Positions 13,606-17,184 of a stretch of DNA of 17,184 bases are shown here, piece after piece. The notes beneath the pieces are model-generated. The model did not search any database, was not told where the DNA came from, and worked only from the letters and a program-made list of their open reading frames with translations. Position numbers and translations under genes: made by a program. Position 1 is the first letter of the stretch; each line of letters begins with the position of its first letter. This stretch comes from Pseudomonadota bacterium (lineage in GTDB: Bacteria > Pseudomonadota > Alphaproteobacteria > Rhodobacterales > Rhodobacteraceae): NCBI GenBank assembly GCA_027592105.1, contig JAQCLA010000029.1, positions 1 through 17,184 of the forward strand, written 5' to 3'.

Positions 13606-15167
13606 GCCGCCCGAATTTCCTTGTTATCATGACCGATCAGCAGCGTGCCGATCACTTGGGCTGCTATGGCAACCGCATCGTGCAAACGCCGCGGATCGAC
13701 GCACTTGCCGCGCGGGGCACCCGGTTCGATCGTTTCTACGTCGCCAATCCGATCTGTCAGCCGAACCGAGCAGCGCTCGCCACGGGGCAGCTGACCTCCA
13801 TCAACGGGTGTCGGCAGAACGGCATTCCGCTGGGCCTCGACTGCACGACTTATGCCGATGTGCTGCGCGCCGAGGGTTATCGCACGGGGCTGGTGGGCAA
13901 GGCGCATTTTCAGAACGTCTCGCCTATCCCGGCGCGTCCAGCGGTGCCGGGCGGCAGAGGAGAGGCCCCGCCCGGGCCGTTCGGTCTGGCGCGCAGAAGC
14001 CAGCGCTGCGGGCCGGACTATGAGCACGAAATTCGCACCCGCTGGATCGATGACCCGGACAGTGAGGTGCCGCTTCCCTATTACGGGTTCGATCACTTGC
14101 GCCTGTGCATCGGCCATGGCGACCAGGTGGAGGGGCATTATTCGGGCTGGCTGCGCGACCGGCTGAAGGGCTCACCCGATCCGCGCGGACGCGCCGCGTC
14201 GACTGGTAACGGCAACGGGGACGCGCCGCAGGTATGGCGGACCTCGCTGCCCGAGGCGTACTATCCCACCGCCTATGTCGGCGAAGAGTCCTGCCTGTTC
14301 CTGCAGAACCCGAGCGACGATCCGTTCCTGCTAGTGGCTTCGTTCCCGGACCCACATCACCCGTTCACGCCGCCGGGGCGCTATTTCGACATGTATGACC
14401 CTGCCGATATTCCTTTGCCCGAAAGCTTCGGCCATCCGACCTTGGCCCGGACCGATCTGCCGCCCAATATCCGGCGTGTCTATGAGATCGGCGCAGAAAA
14501 TCCCGATGCCTACTGGCCCTTTCACAGCGACGCGGAGGCGACGCGCCGGATGATCGCGCTCAATTACGGCGCGATCACCATGATCGATGACTGGATCGGG
14601 CGGATCCTCGACGCGCTGGAGCAAAGCGGCAAGGCTGAAAACACCGTGGTTGTCTTCATGTCCGATCACGGCGATTACATGGGCGATCATGGTACAGTCC
14701 TGAAACATGGGGTGCACAGCCAAGGGCTTATCCGCGTGCCCCTGATCTGGGCGGATCCAAGGCGGGCGGGCGCATCAGTTTCGTCGCTGCAGGGCAGCGC
14801 TATCGACTTTGCCCCGACGCTGCTGCAAAGCGCCGGGATAGCGTACCCGGTCGGAATGCAGGGGCGCGACCTGCTGGCCGCAGATGCTGCTAATTTGCCC
14901 GTTCTTATCGAGGATGCCGGCCTTGCCTTCGCCAGCGACGATGGTCTCACCGCCAGCCGCACACTCGTTCATGACGACTGGCGAATGACGGCTTTCGCGG
15001 GTTCCGATCTGGGAGAGCTTTATAATCTAGGGGCCGATCCGTCTGAGTTGTCGAACCTCTGGGCCGATCCTGCGTTTGCCGCGCACAAGGCGGACCTGAT
15101 GCAGCAACTCGTCCTGCGCCAGATCGCGCTCAGAGATACATCCCTTCTGCCGACGCATCAGGCCTAG
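13602..15167 (+). CDS. Sulfatase-superfamily hydrolase (alkaline phosphatase fold), CQPNR active-site motif
   Basis: A 521-residue member of the sulfatase family, which hydrolyses sulfate or phosphonate esters at a metal centre with formylglycine. Metal ligands are likely Asp12 and the neighbouring Gln13 (MTDQQ), then Asp355 and His356 in SDHGD. The nucleophile motif is C52-Q-P-N-R56; the usual CxPSR has Ser at position four, here Asn. The CxPxR core needed for conversion of Cys to formylglycine is kept. The N-terminus enters the fold at once and has no signal peptide, so the enzyme should be cytoplasmic and act after uptake. No formylglycine-generating enzyme is in the window. It overlaps dctM by four bases and precedes the second monooxygenase by 4 bp. 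It could also be a phosphonate or phosphate diester hydrolase. Confidence 0.87.
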   Translation: MSRPNFLVIMTDQQRADHLGCYGNRIVQTPRIDALAARGTRFDRFYVANPICQPNRAALATGQLTSINGCRQNGIPLGLDCTTYADVLRAEGYRTGLVGKAHFQNVSPIPARPAVPGGRGEAPPGPFGLARRSQRCGPDYEHEIRTRWIDDPDSEVPLPYYGFDHLRLCIGHGDQVEGHYSGWLRDRLKGSPDPRGRAASTGNGNGDAPQVWRTSLPEAYYPTAYVGEESCLFLQNPSDDPFLLVASFPDPHHPFTPPGRYFDMYDPADIPLPESFGHPTLARTDLPPNIRRVYEIGAENPDAYWPFHSDAEATRRMIALNYGAITMIDDWIGRILDALEQSGKAENTVVVFMSDHGDYMGDHGTVLKHGVHSQGLIRVPLIWADPRRAGASVSSLQGSAIDFAPTLLQSAGIAYPVGMQGRDLLAADAANLPVLIEDAGLAFASDDGLTASRTLVHDDWRMTAFAGSDLGELYNLGADPSELSNLWADPAFAAHKADLMQQLVLRQIALRDTSLLPTHQA

Positions 15168-15171
15168 ACGG

Positions 15172-16353
15172 ATGCAGGGGCGCCCAATTGACATATTGAT
15201 CGTGGGTGGTGGCATTGCCGGCTGCTGCGCCGCGATCGCGCTGAGCCAGACCGGCCACCGGGTCCGGATCGTCGAGAAGCAGGATGCGTGGCGGTTCCAG
15301 AGCTCGGGCATCTTCGTTTACGCCAACGGCCTTGAAAGCCTCGATAAACTCGGGCTTTTGAAGGAAGTCCTCGCCGCTGGTTTTCCTGTGCCCGGAGGAC
15401 GCAACGCCTATTACGATCACATGGGCGTTCCCATCGTCGAGACCCGCTATCCCACCGCCGACGCCGGGCGGATACCCGCGATCCTCGGGATCAAGCGCGC
15501 TGAAATGCACCGCGTCATGGCCGCCCACGTCGCGGCGCTCGGCGTGCCGGTTCAGCTCGGTACTACAGTGACCGCTTTGGATAACGGGGCGGAGGGCGTT
15601 CGTGCAACGCTCTCTGACGGTAGCGTCGCGCAGGCCGGTCTGGTCGTCGCCGCCGATGGCGTGCGTTCGGCCATGCGCGCGCTCATCGGTGTTGACGCCG
15701 CGCCGCGCTACACCGGGTTCGGTGTCTGGCGGGCCGTGCATCGACGACCGCTGGAGCTGACCGATAAGATCATGATGATGGGGCATGCCAAGCGTTTCGG
15801 TATCATGCCAATCAGCGACGACCTGCTCTATACCTTTGGAACCGTGACCGAACCCGGGGACATCTACTATCCGCCCGCGGACTGGCCCCGGCTGATGGCC
15901 GGACGGTTCGCGGAGTTTGGAGACCCTGCCGCGCCTTTCCTCGCGGAGTTAGGGGAAGAGAGCGAAGTACTCTATACGGCAGTAGAGGAAATCGTGCTTC
16001 CGCTGCCTTGGCACCGGGGGCGTGTCCAGTTGATTGGCGATGCCGCCCATGCCTCGACCCCGTTCATGGGGCAAGGGGGCGCGATGGCTATGCAAGATGC
16101 AATCGTCCTCGCGGAGGCCATTACGGCCCATGACACGCTGGAGGAGGCGCTCACCGCATTTGGCCTTGCACGCTTTCCCATCTGTGCCTTCGTGCAGGAC
16201 GCGTCGCGCGCGGTGGGCGAGGCCGGCGCGAAGGAGACACAGGGTGGTGCTGCGGCGCGCAACCTCGACCTGCGCCGGACCGCACAGACCAAGGTGGATA
16301 CGTTCTATGGAAAGCTCCGAGATTTGACCGATGCGGGGGGCTTCGGTCGCTGA
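15172..16353 (+). CDS. FAD-dependent aromatic monooxygenase (second, group A)
   Basis: A 393-residue flavoprotein monooxygenase of the same superfamily as the one at 9581 but clearly different in sequence. The FAD motif GGGIAG lies at about residues 12-17, VVAADGVRS near 160 and LIGDAAHASTPFMGQGGAMAMQDA near 285. These enzymes hydroxylate aromatic or related rings with NAD(P)H and O2. It is the last gene of operon B, 4 bp after the sulfatase-like gene, so it may hydroxylate the de-esterified phenol, or act in sequence with the first monooxygenase. It ends 6 bp from the convergent minus-strand gene and no terminator is visible between them. Confidence 0.88.
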   Translation: MQGRPIDILIVGGGIAGCCAAIALSQTGHRVRIVEKQDAWRFQSSGIFVYANGLESLDKLGLLKEVLAAGFPVPGGRNAYYDHMGVPIVETRYPTADAGRIPAILGIKRAEMHRVMAAHVAALGVPVQLGTTVTALDNGAEGVRATLSDGSVAQAGLVVAADGVRSAMRALIGVDAAPRYTGFGVWRAVHRRPLELTDKIMMMGHAKRFGIMPISDDLLYTFGTVTEPGDIYYPPADWPRLMAGRFAEFGDPAAPFLAELGEESEVLYTAVEEIVLPLPWHRGRVQLIGDAAHASTPFMGQGGAMAMQDAIVLAEAITAHDTLEEALTAFGLARFPICAFVQDASRAVGEAGAKETQGGAAARNLDLRRTAQTKVDTFYGKLRDLTDAGGFGR

Positions 16354-16359
16354 CCGCGT

Positions 16360-16884
16360 TCAGTCCGGCAGGCGCACCCGCCCCGATATCTCGGCTTTGC
16401 GGTGATTCAACGCGGCTATCCCGGCGTCGGCGGTCCAGAACCCCCCGAGGATCTCGGTCTCCGAGATATCAAACAATCCCTCGATCCGTGCGCCTTCCAG
16501 TGTCACATTGGCCATCATCAAGGCGTGTCGCATCGACAGCGCGTCAAGCCGGGCGTGGGCGAAGGACAGGACGCCTTGCACTTGGGTGCCGTCAAGACAG
16601 ACATTGCCGGCCAAGAGACCGTCGGCGCGCAGATCGGTACGAAAGGTCGCGCCGCGCAGGTCGCAGGGTCCGCGCACGATCGTCTGGCGCAGCCATGAAA
16701 GACCGCGAAACCGTGTCCCTCTCGCACTAAGCCCGCCAAGGAGTTGCGCCCCCGATAGATCGAAGCCGCGCACATCCAACGCGTCCAGGACAAGCGGATC
16801 CTCCAGAACGATTCCACGCGCGTCGACATGTTCACCATGGCGCCACGGTCGTTGGAGCTCGGCCAAGAGTTCGCCTGCGGTCAT
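16360..16884 (-). CDS. Pentapeptide-repeat-like protein of unknown function
   Basis: A 174-residue protein built from irregular five-residue steps in which every fifth position tends to be Leu or Phe and the preceding one Ala, for example DVRGFDLSGAQL, ARGTRF, DLRGATF and RADGLLAG. This pattern suggests a right-handed beta-helix of the pentapeptide type, weaker towards the C-terminus. There is no signal peptide or membrane segment. The first 45 residues look non-repetitive. Its ATG overlaps the stop of the SDR upstream as ATGA (16884-16881), so the two are translated together. No enzymatic motif is seen and I do not assign a function. Confidence 0.65.
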   Translation of the reverse strand: MTAGELLAELQRPWRHGEHVDARGIVLEDPLVLDALDVRGFDLSGAQLLGGLSARGTRFRGLSWLRQTIVRGPCDLRGATFRTDLRADGLLAGNVCLDGTQVQGVLSFAHARLDALSMRHALMMANVTLEGARIEGLFDISETEILGGFWTADAGIAALNHRKAEISGRVRLPD

Positions 16885-17184
16885 GTGAACACGAAGCCCC
16901 GATTTACCGGTAGGGCCTGGCCGGTCAGCGTCAAGGCCGCCTTGCTGAGCAGGAAGGCCACCGTTCCGGCCACGTCCTCGGGTGGCTGCGGTCCAGGAAC
17001 AGCTCGGCCCTGACTGTATTGGTCATGGCGGGCTTGCGGTACGTATTCGGTGCTTTCCGTGGTCAAGATGCCCGGAGCGATCGCCGTCACGCCGATCCCG
17101 TCGGGTCCAAGCTCCCGCGCCAGCGACCGCGTCATCGAAATTACAGCCCCTTTCGAGGCCACATAGCTGATCAGGTTGGGGGCG
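16881..17184 (-). CDS. Short-chain dehydrogenase/reductase, C-terminal part (runs off window)
   Basis: The visible 100 residues are the C-terminal half of a classical SDR. Just inside the window edge the frame reads SYVASKGAV, which supplies the catalytic Y-x-x-x-K. RSLARELGPDGIGVTAIAPGIL follows, then PEDVAGTVAFLLS and TGQALPVNRGFVF, matching the standard order of SDR C-terminal elements. The usual VDGG near the end is VNRG here. The start lies beyond 17184; the GTG at 17162 codes for the Val after the active-site Tyr and is not a start. The gene is transcribed leftwards into the pentapeptide-like gene. Substrate cannot be predicted. Confidence 0.88.
   Translation of the reverse strand, partial: APNLISYVASKGAVISMTRSLARELGPDGIGVTAIAPGILTTESTEYVPQARHDQYSQGRAVPGPQPPEDVAGTVAFLLSKAALTLTGQALPVNRGFVFT

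Noticed and set aside
1..17184. CRISPR arrays, tRNA or rRNA genes, transposases, phage genes
   Set aside because: No regularly spaced repeats, cloverleaf-like segments, transposase motifs or terminal inverted repeats were seen on either strand.

Overview
This is GC-rich, densely packed DNA with codon use and gene content (TRAP transporter, many short-gap operons) typical of an Alphaproteobacterium, most likely Rhodobacterales. That taxonomic guess is inference. Most of the window is a two-operon catabolic locus for an aromatic acid, controlled by one IclR-family regulator. I do not recognise the exact pathway as a described one.

Layout. Positions 1-93 hold the last 30 codons of an Asp/Glu/hydantoin-racemase-like gene. 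Positions 94-607 carry no convincing gene but contain several operator-like palindromes and a 15-bp direct repeat. A class I ferredoxin reductase lies on the minus strand (608-1813). A divergent regulatory region (1814-2118) leads into operon A on the plus strand (2119-8644): alpha/beta hydrolase, two-domain extradiol dioxygenase, atypical SDR, ThDP-dependent enzyme, aspartate-dehydrogenase-like protein and aldehyde dehydrogenase. The IclR regulator (8641-9435, minus) converges on operon A and shares its stop site. A second intergenic region (9436-9580) drives operon B (9581-16353): a NicC-like FAD monooxygenase, TRAP transporter DctP/DctQ/DctM, a cytoplasmic sulfatase-superfamily hydrolase and a second FAD monooxygenase. 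On the minus strand at the right edge are a pentapeptide-repeat-like protein and the C-terminal part of a classical SDR.

How it may work together (inference). The TRAP system takes up an organic anion. The sulfatase-like enzyme may remove a sulfate or related ester inside the cell. One or both FAD monooxygenases hydroxylate the ring, possibly with loss of a carboxylate as in the salicylate hydroxylase/NicC families. The extradiol dioxygenase opens the ring and the hydrolase cuts the product. The usual hydratase/aldolase of the lower meta-cleavage pathway is absent; a ThDP enzyme, a DUF108 dehydrogenase, an SDR and an aldehyde dehydrogenase sit there instead.

The strongest regulatory signal is a matched pair of sites. 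TTGAAC-N5-GTTCAA followed by N4 and GAAC occurs in front of both operons, each about 30 bp downstream of a -35-like TTGACA/TTGACC. This suggests one regulator, probably the IclR protein, controls both operons.
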